From Fomes fomentarius (lineage: Eukaryota; Basidiomycota; Agaricomycetes; Polyporales; Polyporaceae): a stretch of 64,000 bases of DNA. How positions within the stretch are numbered: position 1 is the first letter of the stretch; the number at the start of each line of letters is the position of its first letter. The notes under the pieces are model-generated. The model was given only the letters and a program-made list of their open reading frames with translations. It was not told where the DNA came from and made no database searches. Position numbers and translations under genes: made by a program. The stretch is from NCBI GenBank assembly GCA_022606135.1, contig JABYQN010000001.1, positions 496,001 to 560,000 on the forward strand. Direction: 5' to 3'. Positions 53,988 to 64,000 of this stretch are shown one piece after another.

Positions 53988-55708
53988 CCGAATCGATGCC
54001 GCTGAACAAACACTGGTCAGTCAATGTTGCAAACGCTAGATGCGCGCGCCAAAACATAGCAACGTACCAGTTTGATGACTGTTCCGAGATCGACATTGCG
54101 CGGCAGAAATTGAGACAAGGTGACAACACAGTGACACCACAGTGCACACCCAAAGCTGAGAACTCCCGCCAACCTGAACTTAGCAAGGGCTGCGGTGGTT
54201 GGCGACGTGACAGTCTCGCGGGACCCGGGTTGACGCGCTGACGCCTCGCGGAGCTTTCCCACGGTTCAGCTTTTGGTGGCCGAGCGCCCGACTGCACCTT
54301 ACACTTTGTAGTTTCCACACCAAAATCTCGAAAGACATCGGGAGGTTACTTTATGTTCTCACCTCGAGTGGCCGATAAAACTCATGGGAGGTATGGGTGA
54401 GCACGCTGAGCGAGTTTTAAGCCTCACGAGGTCCAGAAATCCACTCTTCGGCCTGCTTTGATCACATTGGGGCCCACATGTTTGAGCAAGCCATTAGAAA
54501 CCCTGAATTGCTCGTAGACTACATAAAGATGCACATGAAAGTACGGAGTGTGTATATATGTAGTACGATAGAAAGCGAAGAAAGGAGGTTCCTGTGGCCG
54601 GATCCTCGTCAAAACTCGGGCCCGGGGATTGTCCCTAGATGATCCGGCTTCTGTAACTCACAAACGGACTATCTATGTAGATTCGGAAGATGCAGGTATG
54701 TTTTCAAGGCTTGTAGCAGCATACATGACTAGTCTCATAGCAAGGGGTACAGCAGCAAGGGCACAATCGATTTATGTATCTGTATTTTCTGACTTTCTCG
54801 TGCGAAAGTGCGCGCGCGTCCGTCGAAGGCCACCAATTTTGCAAACATCTCCTCCCTCTCCTTACCGTCAGTGTTGGTGGCAAGTCTAGAGCTTCTTCAA
54901 ATATTCTCAAATATACGCTTGCCCGGCCATAATCACGTCGACATTGACGAGTTGCATACCATTGATCACTAGCGCTAGCATAACTACCTCCAGCTTCACA
55001 ACCGACGCCCAAGCGTCAAGACCATCAGTCGACCGACTCCTACTCCTCTACCTTAAATGGATTTAACTACCGACACATCGTCGCCGACCAAACTCCTACA
55101 CTAGATCGGCAACTGAATCGACCAGCACTGAGCCCGAGTCCCCTTCACATACCTACACAACCATCTCCATCATTGCCAGACTAGCACTCGCATGCGTAAC
55201 GCATTCACTAAGACCACCGTGTCATTGACACAACTCTTACGGTTCCTACTGTGACGCTAACCTCCTGTGCCTACAAGGTGACAGCGCACCGCTGCCCGCC
55301 AGCGTGCCAGCCGAGCCTCGATCGCGAAGAGCACACCGGTACCAACGGCATGCATTGGGACTTATTCGCACTGTGAGCATGTATCACAATCGTGACCTAA
55401 TGACTGAATCGTTGTCCACTCGAGCTACATTGACGGCAGAATGGCGGAGCATTGCAGTGGCAGCCCTCGAAAAATCCTCGATGGGCGTCACGGTGGTAAC
55501 CCCAGAATCACACAGTCACCGTTACAACGGAATACGGACCGGCCGGCCGAAACATGGCTTCAGCAATCATTTCTCGGTTCTTGTCTAGTGGTCATCTTGT
55601 GGTCATCGATCGAAACCAGTCGTTCATATCGCCCACGGTTAGCGCCTTTCTTTGGACTACATCAAATTCTCTACTGACTGCAGATTCCGTATTGCCACAG
55701 GTGAACTG
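53988..55708. other. Divergent intergenic region between two F-box paralogues, 1.7 kb
   Basis: The two genes face away from each other. The region has scattered short open frames only and no recognised element. An ATTGCCACAG|GT site at 55692-55703 just before the right-hand ATG resembles a splice acceptor and may end a 5' UTR intron. Confidence 0.4.
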
Positions 55709-57475
55709 ATGTCTGACCTCCATTCCCAATTTCGATCCAGCGTCACTTGCGCCGACTACACGGAACAACCACCTTCGCTTGACAATTATCTTTGTGCTGA
55801 AGACGAAGTCGCCATCCGAGAACTGGACAGTTCGCGCGTACAGGTATGGGCTTGGGAGAAATTGGAAGAATACGCAAAGCGTATACGCGGAATCAAGACC
55901 CTGTACAATGCGGCCGCCCCTATCAACCGTACCCTTCCCGCCGAGATGTTGATGGAGGTCTTTTCCAAGCTGCGACCGGGCGAGCCCGGGGCAAAGAGGG
56001 TACTTTCTTGCCTGCATGTGTGTCGGCTTTGGAGGTTACTCCTTCTGCGTACGCCGGACTTCTGGGTCGAGTTCCTGAAGAGGCCGCGGCACATTTCTGA
56101 CCTTAAGACACTCGAGATACATATCGGACTAACACGGACGCTTCCCATCACGCTTGTCTTCCATGGCTTTCCTTCCTACATCTTACCGAAACTCTACCCT
56201 CACGCTCACCGCTTGGCCATGCTGGTGGTCAGAATCCGCGTACTCGCCGACGCGGAAAGTCTCGACACATTAATGAAGGGGTGCACACCGTCCCTCAGGT
56301 CTTTGTCCGTAATGCACGACTCTTTTTGTGCAATGAACAAACCCCCTTTCATCTCATTACACCTGGAACACCTACCTCAGCTCCGCTCACTCCGTCACCC
56401 GTGCCAGTTCCTGGCTATCGCCTCCATCGCCTCTCAGCTCCGTCATCTCGCTCTCTTCAGGTGTTCCTGTTCTACATGCTATGCTCTTCACCGCACATCG
56501 ACGGACTCTCTTCCTCAGATCCTGGAGCGTTGTATATTGCTGGAAAGCTTACGGGTCCAGGGAGCCATCCCATTGTTTCCCGAACATCGCGAGCGGCCAG
56601 TCCATCTCCCTGCCCTGCGCGAGCTGCACATTACGGACAGCAACTGTGATCTTCCCCACTTATTTGCGCATGTGGTATTACCCAGGACGTGTGTCGTGGA
56701 CATCGTCAGCTGGGAGAAGGTACCATTCCAGAGGTTCCTCCCGAGCGAGCTGTCGACCTTCATCCAGGCGTCTCAGGTCAATGAAGTGTGTTTCCTACAT
56801 CCACGAGTCCGCTCCTCCGCCAAGTTGGAAATGTACACGGAAGGTGCCAGGCGGCTGTGTGTGCAGCAGCGCACGCCGCCTTCCTTTGCCCAGTCTCTGG
56901 CCAGCATCCGCCGCTCGTTCTCGTCGTCCAACATTATTGTCACTGCTCTCACGATCTCCATCATCAACTATGGACAGACCAACGAGTTCTACCTCCTCCT
57001 ACATCACTTCCTGCAATTGCGCTCCCTTCGTATCGGCCAATTCGATGGTAGACCCCTCCTTCATCTGCTGGGCGAGGAGAATCGTAGCAGCGCTGGAGCT
57101 TGTCTTTGTCCACGGCTCGAAGAATTGCACCTCGTCTGGCGGTACTCGGAGGACGAGGTGTTTGCGCCAGCGGAATGGGGGCAGGGTGAGGGCCGCCAGT
57201 GGCATCTATCTGGTCCTGCGGTCTTTGCTAGCTTCTGCGACAGTGTCGCATACATGCTGCAGCGTAGGATCAGTGCCGGAAGTCCGTTGAAGAAGCTATC
57301 TGTAGGCGTTCTGCAGGGCGTGGAATCGCACTACGATGATCAGGAGAGATGGGACCCACCGTCGTTGAGGGAACGCTTGAGTAAGCGCTTCACGATTGCA
57401 CTGGGAGATGTGGATGCCGTGTACGTTGATGATGTTGTCGTTGATGATGATGATGATGATGATGATGAGCCGTGA
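55709..57475 (+). CDS. F-box/LRR-like protein with poly-aspartate C-terminus
   Basis: ATG 55709 (MSDLHSQFRSS) gives 588 residues in one frame; the frame is open further upstream but without ATG. The F-box-like part is strong: WAWEKLEEYAKRIRGIKTLY, NAAAPINRTLPAEMLMEVF, LHVCRLWRLLLLRTPDFW. LRR-like segments include LPQLRSLRHPCQFLAIASI, LALFRCSCSTCYALH, ILERCILLESLRVQG, FLQLRSLRIGQFDG and CPRLEELHLVWRYSEDE. The C-terminus is VDDVVVDDDDDDDDEP, encoded by a GAT repeat. It pairs with the 52236-53987 gene by sequence and divergent position, suggesting local duplication. Likely an SCF adaptor; substrate unknown. Confidence 0.87.
   Translation: MSDLHSQFRSSVTCADYTEQPPSLDNYLCAEDEVAIRELDSSRVQVWAWEKLEEYAKRIRGIKTLYNAAAPINRTLPAEMLMEVFSKLRPGEPGAKRVLSCLHVCRLWRLLLLRTPDFWVEFLKRPRHISDLKTLEIHIGLTRTLPITLVFHGFPSYILPKLYPHAHRLAMLVVRIRVLADAESLDTLMKGCTPSLRSLSVMHDSFCAMNKPPFISLHLEHLPQLRSLRHPCQFLAIASIASQLRHLALFRCSCSTCYALHRTSTDSLPQILERCILLESLRVQGAIPLFPEHRERPVHLPALRELHITDSNCDLPHLFAHVVLPRTCVVDIVSWEKVPFQRFLPSELSTFIQASQVNEVCFLHPRVRSSAKLEMYTEGARRLCVQQRTPPSFAQSLASIRRSFSSSNIIVTALTISIINYGQTNEFYLLLHHFLQLRSLRIGQFDGRPLLHLLGEENRSSAGACLCPRLEELHLVWRYSEDEVFAPAEWGQGEGRQWHLSGPAVFASFCDSVAYMLQRRISAGSPLKKLSVGVLQGVESHYDDQERWDPPSLRERLSKRFTIALGDVDAVYVDDVVVDDDDDDDDEP
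57443..57468 (+). repeat. GAT trinucleotide repeat (poly-Asp codons)
   Basis: About eight consecutive GAT units in frame at the very end of the F-box gene. Such a tract can change length by slippage without changing the frame. Confidence 0.9.
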
Positions 57476-57794
57476 GGAACGAGTCTCTCTGTACGCAACA
57501 CCTACACATTATCTTCATGTACAGAGCTTTGCTGCATATCATAGCTAGGCCGTACCGTGTTCTACGAATGAAGCTCACGGAGAGGGCTATCGGTCATCCG
57601 AGGCGTTGTGAGGCAGATTACATGTCCGCATAATCTCGCGCGAGAATACAGGGTTCTACGGGTAATAAGATACGAGAGCAACGGTGACCTATGAAGACTA
57701 TACCATGAGCGATAATCAACCAGGAGCCGTAGCTAGAATGAAAACCAGAGCGGGCGTACCAAACACATTGTCACAGCATTCCAAAGCATGATGG
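57476..57794. other. Convergent intergenic region
   Basis: 319 bp between convergent F-box and HOS2 stops; 3' UTRs expected, nothing else seen. Confidence 0.4.
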
Positions 57795-59771
57795 TTATAG
57801 GGGGAGATGTTCAGGATCTACCTCCATACTCGTGCCGTCCTCAGGAGGTGTCTCCGTATCTCTTTCCCTCTCCTTCGCCTGGGCCTTCGCGCCGCGACCA
57901 CGGCCTCTCCCGCGTCCTCTTCCTCTTCCACGGCTAGTCCGCACAGGGCTTTGTTCCTCCTCTGACGAAGAAGAGTCCTCCCCGGCTGCCGAGTCCGCCG
58001 TCGCTGCACTTGCGGCCCCGCGTCCACGGCCACGGCCACGGCCCCGACCTCTTCCACGACCTCTCCTGCCGGCCCCGCCTCTCCCACGTGTTGAGGAGGT
58101 CTGCGTGGCCGGCGGAGTCGGTTCATCAGGCTCCGTCGTGTCCTGGTCCTTATCGCCGTCAAAGTACTCGGTGCGCGCAATGGACCGGTCCTCCCTCGCT
58201 TCGCCCGCATGCAGAGTCCCGCGTTCCTCGTCTTTCTCGTCCTTGGTGCGCTCCTCGTCGGCGAGCCACGACCCGAGGTCGGGCGGAATCTCCTGCATCT
58301 GCACGCTCGGGGCGCCCTGGAGGTAGCGGAGCTTGTTGCGGATGGCGACGGTGATGCGCTGGAGGGATGAGGGTGTGTTCTGGTTCTCGACACGGCCCGT
58401 GAGGGGCGGGTGGAGCTTCCATTTGCTCTCGCGGAAGAACGAATCGTACATCGTCACCGGGAGCTCGTCGGTGATTGACGCCCCAACGAGGACAGAAGTC
58501 TCGTACGTCCAGCAGCGGGAGACGTTCTTGATCGTGTATCCGCCCCCGCCGAGGACGAGGAGGGGAACGTTGAACTTGCGCACGAAGTTGACGCATTCGC
58601 CATGTGCGGCGATGGACAGATTGAACGCCCCGAGACGATCGCACCCGAGCGAATCAGCACCGCATTGGAGGACGATGGCTGTGGGCCGGAATGCGGTGAC
58701 GGTGTCGTCGATCACGGTCTTGAAGATCGTGAGGTACATGTCGTCGTCGATACCGTCTTTGAGCGGGACATTCAAGCAGAAGTGCTTCCCGGGACCGGTG
58801 CCGTTGTCATCGAGCTTTCCAGTCCCTGGGAAGAATTCGCCAGTATACTTATGAAAAGAGACGGTCATGACCCGGTTGGTATGATAGAACGCAAACTCGA
58901 CGCCGTCTCCATGATGGATGTCGATGTCGATATAGAGAACACGGGGATGATACCTTGCGTTGTGGATGAGTGAATCGACATAGCTTTCTATTTTGAGTGA
59001 GGTTGCTCACCTGAGGAGCTCGAGGATGGCAAGCACGATGTCATTGACGTAGCAGAAGCCGCTCGCTTCCGCCTTCTTCGCATGATGCAGCCCGCCACTC
59101 CAGTTGATGGCGATGTCCGTGGTCCCCGCGCACAGTTTTCGAGCGGCTGCTAGCGAAGCACCGGCGTACATTTTGCAGAAGTCGTACATATCCGCGAAAA
59201 TGGGACAGTCTTCGACACAGTTGAAGTTGTCGATCATGTGCCTCATTTTCTCCTGGTTATGGGGGGTGACACTATTTGTCGGGTGAGTGGATGGTCCGCT
59301 ATGATAAAGAAACACTGTAGTTTTACCGCGATAGAAAGTCAATGTAATCATGGCTGTGATATGCTTCCAGCTCTGCTTGAGTGGCAGGTCTTGGATTATA
59401 GATGTTGTGAATCTGCTTATCCAATCCGTAACCAAGCACGAGTGCATTAGTGAGTGTCAACCGATGTGGCTTCATCGGATGGTGCTCCTGTGACGGAGAT
59501 TCAGCAGCTAATTTGGAGGATAGTTCAAAGCCATAGTACTATACGTACTCCGTAGTGTTGAGCTCCAATACCCTTTGGGAAGTAGTATGAAACGATGGGT
59601 CGAGAATGCGGCTGCAAGATGATAAGTCAGGAACCATACCATCCTCGCTCGGAGGCAGGTACTTACGTTGACCCGTTCAGTGATGGGTTCTGCGTATCCA
59701 TGAGACCCTCTATCGTCGAAATATGGTGAACCGGAGAATGTGTATGAACTGGCTTGCGATGACCGGACCAT
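57795..59771 (-). CDS. HOS2: HOS2-type class I histone deacetylase with RG-repeat tail
   Basis: Five exons (59771-59667, 59611-59549, 59487-59327, 59271-59011, 58953-57795) join to 582 residues. Catalytic-domain landmarks: [31 protein letters not shown] (active-site His pair), [13 protein letters not shown] (zinc ligands Asp and His), [32 protein letters not shown] (zinc ligand Asp) and [13 protein letters not shown] (catalytic Tyr). INWSGG and AHGECV fit Hos2 better than Rpd3. HOS2 deacetylates H3/H4 tails in the Set3/NCoR-like complex. After ~400 residues comes an unusual tail: an acidic stretch, two Arg-Gly repeat blocks separated by a Ser/Glu acidic patch, then [17 protein letters not shown] 59771 was chosen because it gives phase 0; ATG 59699 would not. 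Confidence 0.93.
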
Positions 59772-60267
59772 GCTGAGATACTACTGTGCCGTATGCCAAT
59801 AACAACCACAATAACAATAGCTTTCCCTTGCAGGGTATCTGTTCAAGTACTGGCATGTCAGAACTATCGCACCCGGGAAAGCTCACAGCAAAATTGACCA
59901 CAAACCGATTGTACGAATGTATACTGGTCAAGATTCTCGCCTGGTGGTGTTCGGTAAGCATGTTGATGATTCGAAGCCCCAAAAATGCAATAAGTCTATA
60001 TATCAGCGAAGCGTACCTATTCAGCCCTAGAGCTTCAAGTTCGTGGAGCGATTGGTGTCTTAAGATGTACGTTTGAGATGTTTGAGGGTGAAGTTGCAAA
60101 CTTGGTGAGCGCAAGTTGGCGCAAACAGGGATCTGCCACAGTGCTGACGTAAGGCACTGGATTTAGGTGTTTGGCGCCCGCTTTGGCCATCCTCGCCTAC
60201 TGATTGTCTTGCTCGTCGACCACATCGTCCATATCGTTCACGAGTGCGTTGCTCTCGTCTAGCAGCA
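59772..60267. promoter_or_regulatory. Divergent promoter between HOS2 and PER1
   Basis: 496 bp separate the two ATG codons. I see no recognised site; AACAACCACAATAACAA near 59799 is AT-rich. Confidence 0.4.
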
Positions 60268-61360
60268 ATGGTGCTAAGATATGCATATCTATGCCTTCTC
60301 GTATGTCTTGCTTTTGCACCACTGGCTTTCTCGTCCTCTGGAGACCGCGCAGAGACCTTCAGAAATTGTGTCTCGATATGCCAGTCTCGAGCCTGCGAGG
60401 GTGTTGCCCTCCAACCTCTTCCACTCGCCCTGCGACTAACGCGTTGGACGTGTGTTGACGACTGCAAGTATCAGTGTATGCACCACATCACCACTCGTGC
60501 CATCCAGCACGCTTGGCCCGTCGAGCAGTACTACGGCAAGTGGCCCTTCTGGCGGTTTGCGGGCATGCAAGAGCCTGCGTCCGTCCTCTTCTCCATCTTC
60601 AACTTTGCTGCACATGCCTATGGGGCGCGCAAGATTCAAGAAAGGGTCTCTCGGGACCATCCCATGAAGTCGTACTATCTCATGTTCCCGTTCGTCAGCA
60701 TGAACGCGTGGGTCTGGTCGTCGGTCTTCCACACTCGAGGTCGGATCATGATCCTTTCGACTGTGGTGAACTGGGATGCTGAAGAAATTATGGTGCGTAG
60801 ATCTCCCAACTACCGAGAAATTGGACTACTTCTCCGCTGCCCTCGCCATATTGTATGCGCTCTATTACACCGTCATCCGGTTGTTCCATCTCTACCCCAC
60901 AGAACGCTATCGCCTCACGACCATCTCACCTTCCCTCAACAAGTCTGGCATCCGTGCAGTGTGGACGTTGCTCTGCTCCATCACTTTCCTCGCACATATC
61001 TCGTACCTCACCCTCCTGCCCCGGTTTGACTATACATATAACATGATGTTCAATCTTGCCGTCGGCATGTCACATAATCTCTTCTGGATCTCCTACTCGC
61101 TGCCTCCTTCGCTCTCCTCCGTGCGTCCCTATCCCGGAAAGCCGAAGAACTATCGTCCGTCGCATGCCCTCCGGCCTGCGCTGTTCGCGCTGCTCACAAC
61201 CGCCGCCACGGGTCTCGAGCTCTTTGACTTCCCGCCCTGGGGCAGGATCATCGACGCTCATTCCCTCTGGCATCTTGCCACGGCCCCGATTGCTGTGTTC
61301 TGGTACGACTTCCTTGTCGCAGACGCTAATGATGATGGATGGAGGGCGGCGAAACTGTAG
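60268..61360 (+). CDS. PER1: PER1/PGAP3 GPI-remodelling protein
   Basis: Exons 60268-60739 and 60801-61360 give 343 residues. A signal peptide (MVLRYAYLCLLVCLAFAPLAFSS) is followed by a Cys-rich lumenal part (NCVSICQSRACEG, LTRWTCVDDCKYQCMH). Then come VEQYYGKWPFWRFAGMQEPASVLFSIFN, about seven TM helices and conserved His residues (SVFHTRD, NLAVGMSHNLFW, DAHSLWHLATAP), the pattern of the Per1 family in the CREST superfamily of putative lipid hydrolases. It removes the sn-2 acyl chain of GPI anchors in the ER. Length matches the family. The start follows an in-frame GTG frame that must not be used; ATG 60268 directly begins the signal peptide. Confidence 0.93.
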
Positions 61361-61933
61361 TGCTGCATAGGCTTGATCGTGAGGAGGGATACCTCTCTCT
61401 GTCGCGCATTTGCCACGCCGGTCTCTGTATCAGTAACTGTGTGGTGAGTATCCTACGTACGGTCTATGCAGAATTGCACTCAATGTCCTTCAATAGCTCT
61501 CGTGCTGTATCGTCTCGGGTGATCCTATAGGACATTCATTATCATGCTCACATATAGGAATGTTTCGTGTCTTCTGTGCTCAAGCATGTTCTGGCAGACG
61601 CAGTTCGACGCTCTGCTACCCCAATTGTTGTCATACAAAACACAAAACAGCACGTCCTCGTGCCTATGCTAATTGCTGGGTGATACTCTCAAGAACTGGG
61701 TGTGAACACAAACTGCCGAGTATGGGCGCATCTTGCGCTCGGACACCTGTCCTTCAACGTCTGATTGAACCTTCTTCTATCGCGGCGCGTGCACCCACAT
61801 AGCGCCGCATGTCTTCCTGTGGAGAACATTCCGTTTTCGTTATAAGCCGCAGGTTGCATCAGCTTCTTCCGAATCGTCGCGTTTCCTTCCTTCCTCCGCG
61901 GCATCTTGACCACCTCGTCCTCGCCAGTTAATC
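61361..61933. other. Intergenic, 573 bp
   Basis: PER1 3' UTR and HNT1 promoter; no gene recognised. Confidence 0.4.
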
Positions 61934-62719
61934 ATGTCCAACCATCTTACCGAGGAGTAAGTCCCTATTGCATTTCGCTGGTATTCCTAGTAGGCACGCT
62001 ATCGAGCATGAATGGACCTGACCTGGACGACTGACAGTTGTATCTTTTGCAAGATCATCAGAGGTAATGGATCGATGGATCGATGTCTTTTTCTACAGAG
62101 AGCCTGAGCCTGTTGAATGTGGGAGAGCTACCCTCATTCAAAATCCTGGAAACTGATCTCAAGTGAGTTTTCCGTGTGATGTTCCTTCGGTAGGCAGAAA
62201 CGCTCACACCACAGTCATCCCTCAGCTTTGCGTTCTTGGACATCGGTCCTGTCGCGGAGGGACATGCATTGATAATCCCTAAATGTACTCGTCATATTCA
62301 GTATGCAACTATCTTCATCTGACCCATCCCTGGTTCCCTTTACGTGCAGTCCACTCGAACCGGATGGACGAAGTGCCCGACGAGCACCTCGCTGAGGTTG
62401 GGCCTCTCGCAAAGAAGATCGCGAAGGCTCTAGACCTCGTCGACTACAACATTCTTCAGGTATGTCCTCCTTCAGTACTGGTACTGTTACTCCACGAGTT
62501 CGTTGCCCCCTCGCAAGTAGTGAAAACTGGGCACTGATCGCATGTGATGTGCAGAACAACGGCAAGATCGCCTTCCAGCATGTGTTCCACGTCCATTTCC
62601 ATGTGATACCGAAGCCAGACGAGAAGCATGGACTCACCATCGGAGAATGGCCACGTATCGAACCCCCGAAGGAGGAACTACAGAAGGTGCTCGAGAGGGT
62701 CTTGTCGAAGCTGGAATGA
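61934..62719 (+). CDS. HNT1: HIT family nucleotide hydrolase (HNT1-like)
   Basis: A short multi-exon gene: MSNHLTEE, then an exon with CIFCKIIR, then LPSFKILETD, FAFLDIGPVAEGHALIIPK, HSNRMDEVPDEHLAEVGPLAKKIAKALDLVDYNILQ and NNGKIAFQHVFHVHFHVIPK. The last exon carries the histidine triad HVHFHV, whose central His is the nucleophile for hydrolysing AMP-N linked substrates such as adenosine phosphoramidates. The protein ends RVLSKLE (stop 62717-62719), about 140 residues as usual for HINT. At least five introns (GTAAGT, GTAATG, GTGAGT, GTACTC, GTATGT donors) break a ~420-nt coding sequence; the acceptors of the small exons 2 and 3 are the least certain part. Cytosol or nucleus. Confidence 0.9.
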
Positions 62720-63032
62720 CTTCCCTACATCTCCTTATTCTAACTGCTAAGCATACTAGTTTGAACGAGTTTGCGTTTGTGTTAAGCGATGAAATGAAGG
62801 GACTAAGGTGTCCTCGCGCTAGTAGAGTGCGAATAGTGGTGAATATTGAGCCACGTCTAGCGCGTCTCTGAACTTCGCGACGGTCATCCGCGCATTAGGC
62901 GCCCACATTTACCTCTTCCCTGACATTTGTCTCTTCCTCCTTCCTCTCTTGCTTCCGACTCAAACGGCGCGCTTTATTCGCGTGCGCGTTGCTTAACGTC
63001 GTTATACGACCTTGTCGAATGCTGGCTTGCAA
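62720..63032. other. Intergenic, 313 bp
   Basis: Short gap between HNT1 and the DNA polymerase gene; nothing recognised. Confidence 0.4.
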
Positions 63033-64000
63033 ATGCTACGAAAACTACAGTCCTCAGCTTCTACCAGCACAGTACGATCGCTCCATGTTTCTGCTCCAGC
63101 CTCTATTGCCCTTGTCCAGCGCAAGGCGTTGCAAGACAAAACAGCGCCGCGAAAACGCCTCAGACGCGATGCTTACCCGGAGGAGTGGGAGGATGAGTCT
63201 GTGCAGGTGCATGAACCCATCAAGACGCAAGGTATGTCGTATCCGTCTGCGTGCTGGAATACAGTATGTGCAGTTATGTTCCTTCGTGCAATCTCGCAAC
63301 GATGCTGCTGGCAGTGTTGGGCAAGCGATAGCGGGATATGATGCACTTCTGGCCTATGTCACATTCATAAATTACGCACCTCTCTTCACGAAAATCTTCG
63401 CGCACTTTTGCAGCGATACTGCTGGCAGTGTTGGACATGCGATAGCGGAATATGATGGACATGCTTACCATCAACGCCCCCCTCTTCCACGAAATTTGAG
63501 CTGCGTTGCTTCCATATCTGCATGCTGACAGTTAGCACTCAGAATCATCGGGCATCAAACGTAACGAGTTGGGTGTGCAGCTCTTATCCAGAAAGCTGCA
63601 TGAACAAATCTTCCGCAACGCCTCCTTCCCGCCTCCTCAGAAAGCGTACGTCAACATCGCCCAGGATCACCTCAAGGCACACGGACTCGACCCAGCCCAA
63701 GGTTCAGTCCTCCCAGATGTCAGCTTCACACTTCCCCCAATGCAGGGACGGACCCTCGACGAGCACTTCTATCGCATCGGCAGCACCGCCGCACAACCTT
63801 GGCTCACCCTCGCGAAGGACCTTGCAGCAGTCGAGCTACCACCCAAGCCTGACCAATGGCACATCCAGGCCGGATGGACGCGGTATTCGTTCATGCCTGA
63901 TGGGTCGAGCTACAGTGAGCACGTGGAGTATCCGGAGTTCGAGGGGAAGCCCGAGAAGATGCTCGTGTTCGACGTGGAGACCATGCCGGAGTACCATCCC
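63033..64000 (+). CDS. MIP1: Mitochondrial DNA polymerase gamma, N-terminal part (cut by window edge)
   Basis: Exon 1 is 63033-63231 (MLRKLQSSASTSTVRSLHV), an Arg/Ser/Leu-rich mitochondrial targeting sequence followed by KRLRRDAYPEEW. After a 311-nt intron, exon 2 starts at 63543 and stays open to the window end. Family features: RNELGVQLLSRKLHEQIF (the polymerase gamma N-terminal signature), FPPPQKAYVNIAQDHL and, near the edge, MLVFDVETMPEYHP, which is exonuclease motif I with the DxE metal ligands. The enzyme replicates mitochondrial DNA and proofreads through this 3'-5' exonuclease; the polymerase domain lies beyond the window. The start was chosen as the ATG directly before the targeting peptide. 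The intron contains a tandem duplication (see the repeat entry). Confidence 0.9.
63281..63510. repeat. Diverged tandem duplication (about 114 bp x 2) in the DNA polymerase gamma intron 1
   Basis: The block CTGCTGGCAGTGTTGG recurs 114 bp apart (from 63304 and 63418). Matches continue through GCGATAGCGG.ATATGATG and CCTCTTC.ACGAAA, so two whole units sit side by side, differing at perhaps a fifth of positions. They make up most of an intron five times longer than its neighbours. Confidence 0.85.

Noticed and set aside
63012..63341. Longer N-terminus for DNA polymerase gamma starting upstream of 63033
   Set aside because: The upstream frame begins with TTG; the ATG at 63033 directly starts a good mitochondrial targeting peptide.
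1..64000. CRISPR arrays, bacterial operons, ribosome-binding sites
   Set aside because: Spliceosomal introns throughout show eukaryotic nuclear DNA; these feature types do not apply.

Overview
The window looks like nuclear DNA of a mushroom-forming basidiomycete (Agaricomycetes, perhaps a polypore; this is inference from gene content). Genes are intron-rich, with mostly 49-66 nt GT..AG introns and CTAAC/CTAAT-like branch sites. Several families are typical of that class: FunK1-type kinase, expanded F-box/LRR-like proteins, cerato-platanin, and a Crinkler-like NTPase-nuclease. Single-copy housekeeping genes lie among them.

Layout. 1-10.2 kb: three F-box/LRR-like paralogues (one cut by the left edge, one with a reading-frame break, one intact) around an RBR ubiquitin ligase and the 3'-end-processing WD40 protein PFS2. 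The first and third paralogues are an inverted duplication that includes their 3' flanks. 10.4-16.1 kb: a glyoxalase-like protein, a broken cerato-platanin gene and a FunK1 kinase with a lysine/arginine-rich tail. 16.4-29 kb: COX17, a CBM21 protein-phosphatase-1 targeting subunit and a P2C (Na+/K+-ATPase-like) cation pump. 30-39.3 kb: RNA polymerase I subunit RPA34.5 divergent from an MCP1-like mitochondrial membrane protein, then a gene-poor stretch, an HMG-box factor and a single-pass membrane protein. 39.3-43.3 kb: gene-poor. 43.3-51.9 kb: SAGA subunit ADA3 divergent from an SLC41/MgtE Mg2+ transporter, then an 879-residue CRN-like NTPase/PD-(D/E)XK protein. 52.2-57.5 kb: two more F-box paralogues. 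57.8-64 kb: HOS2-type histone deacetylase with an RG-repeat tail, PER1 (GPI remodelling), HNT1 (HIT family), and the start of mitochondrial DNA polymerase gamma, cut by the right edge.

For most genes the exon chain was checked by hand: spliced lengths are multiples of three and junctions restore family motifs (RBR 515 aa, glyoxalase-like 279, COX17 88, PP1 subunit 814, RPA34.5 275, MCP1 249, SLC41 535, CRN-like 879, HOS2 582, PER1 343). Four other genes (PFS2, the F-box gene at 6.2 kb, the HMG gene, ADA3) each need exactly one missing base to join two clearly coding frames. For the conserved genes, a sequence or assembly error is as likely as a real mutation. The cerato-platanin copy has a nonsense codon plus two frame changes and looks like a true pseudogene.

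The most notable points are the CRN-like NTPase-nuclease between housekeeping and F-box genes, an apparent loss of the catalytic histidine in the RBR ligase, the inverted F-box duplication, the HOS2 RG tail, and a tandem duplication inside the first intron of the DNA polymerase gamma gene.
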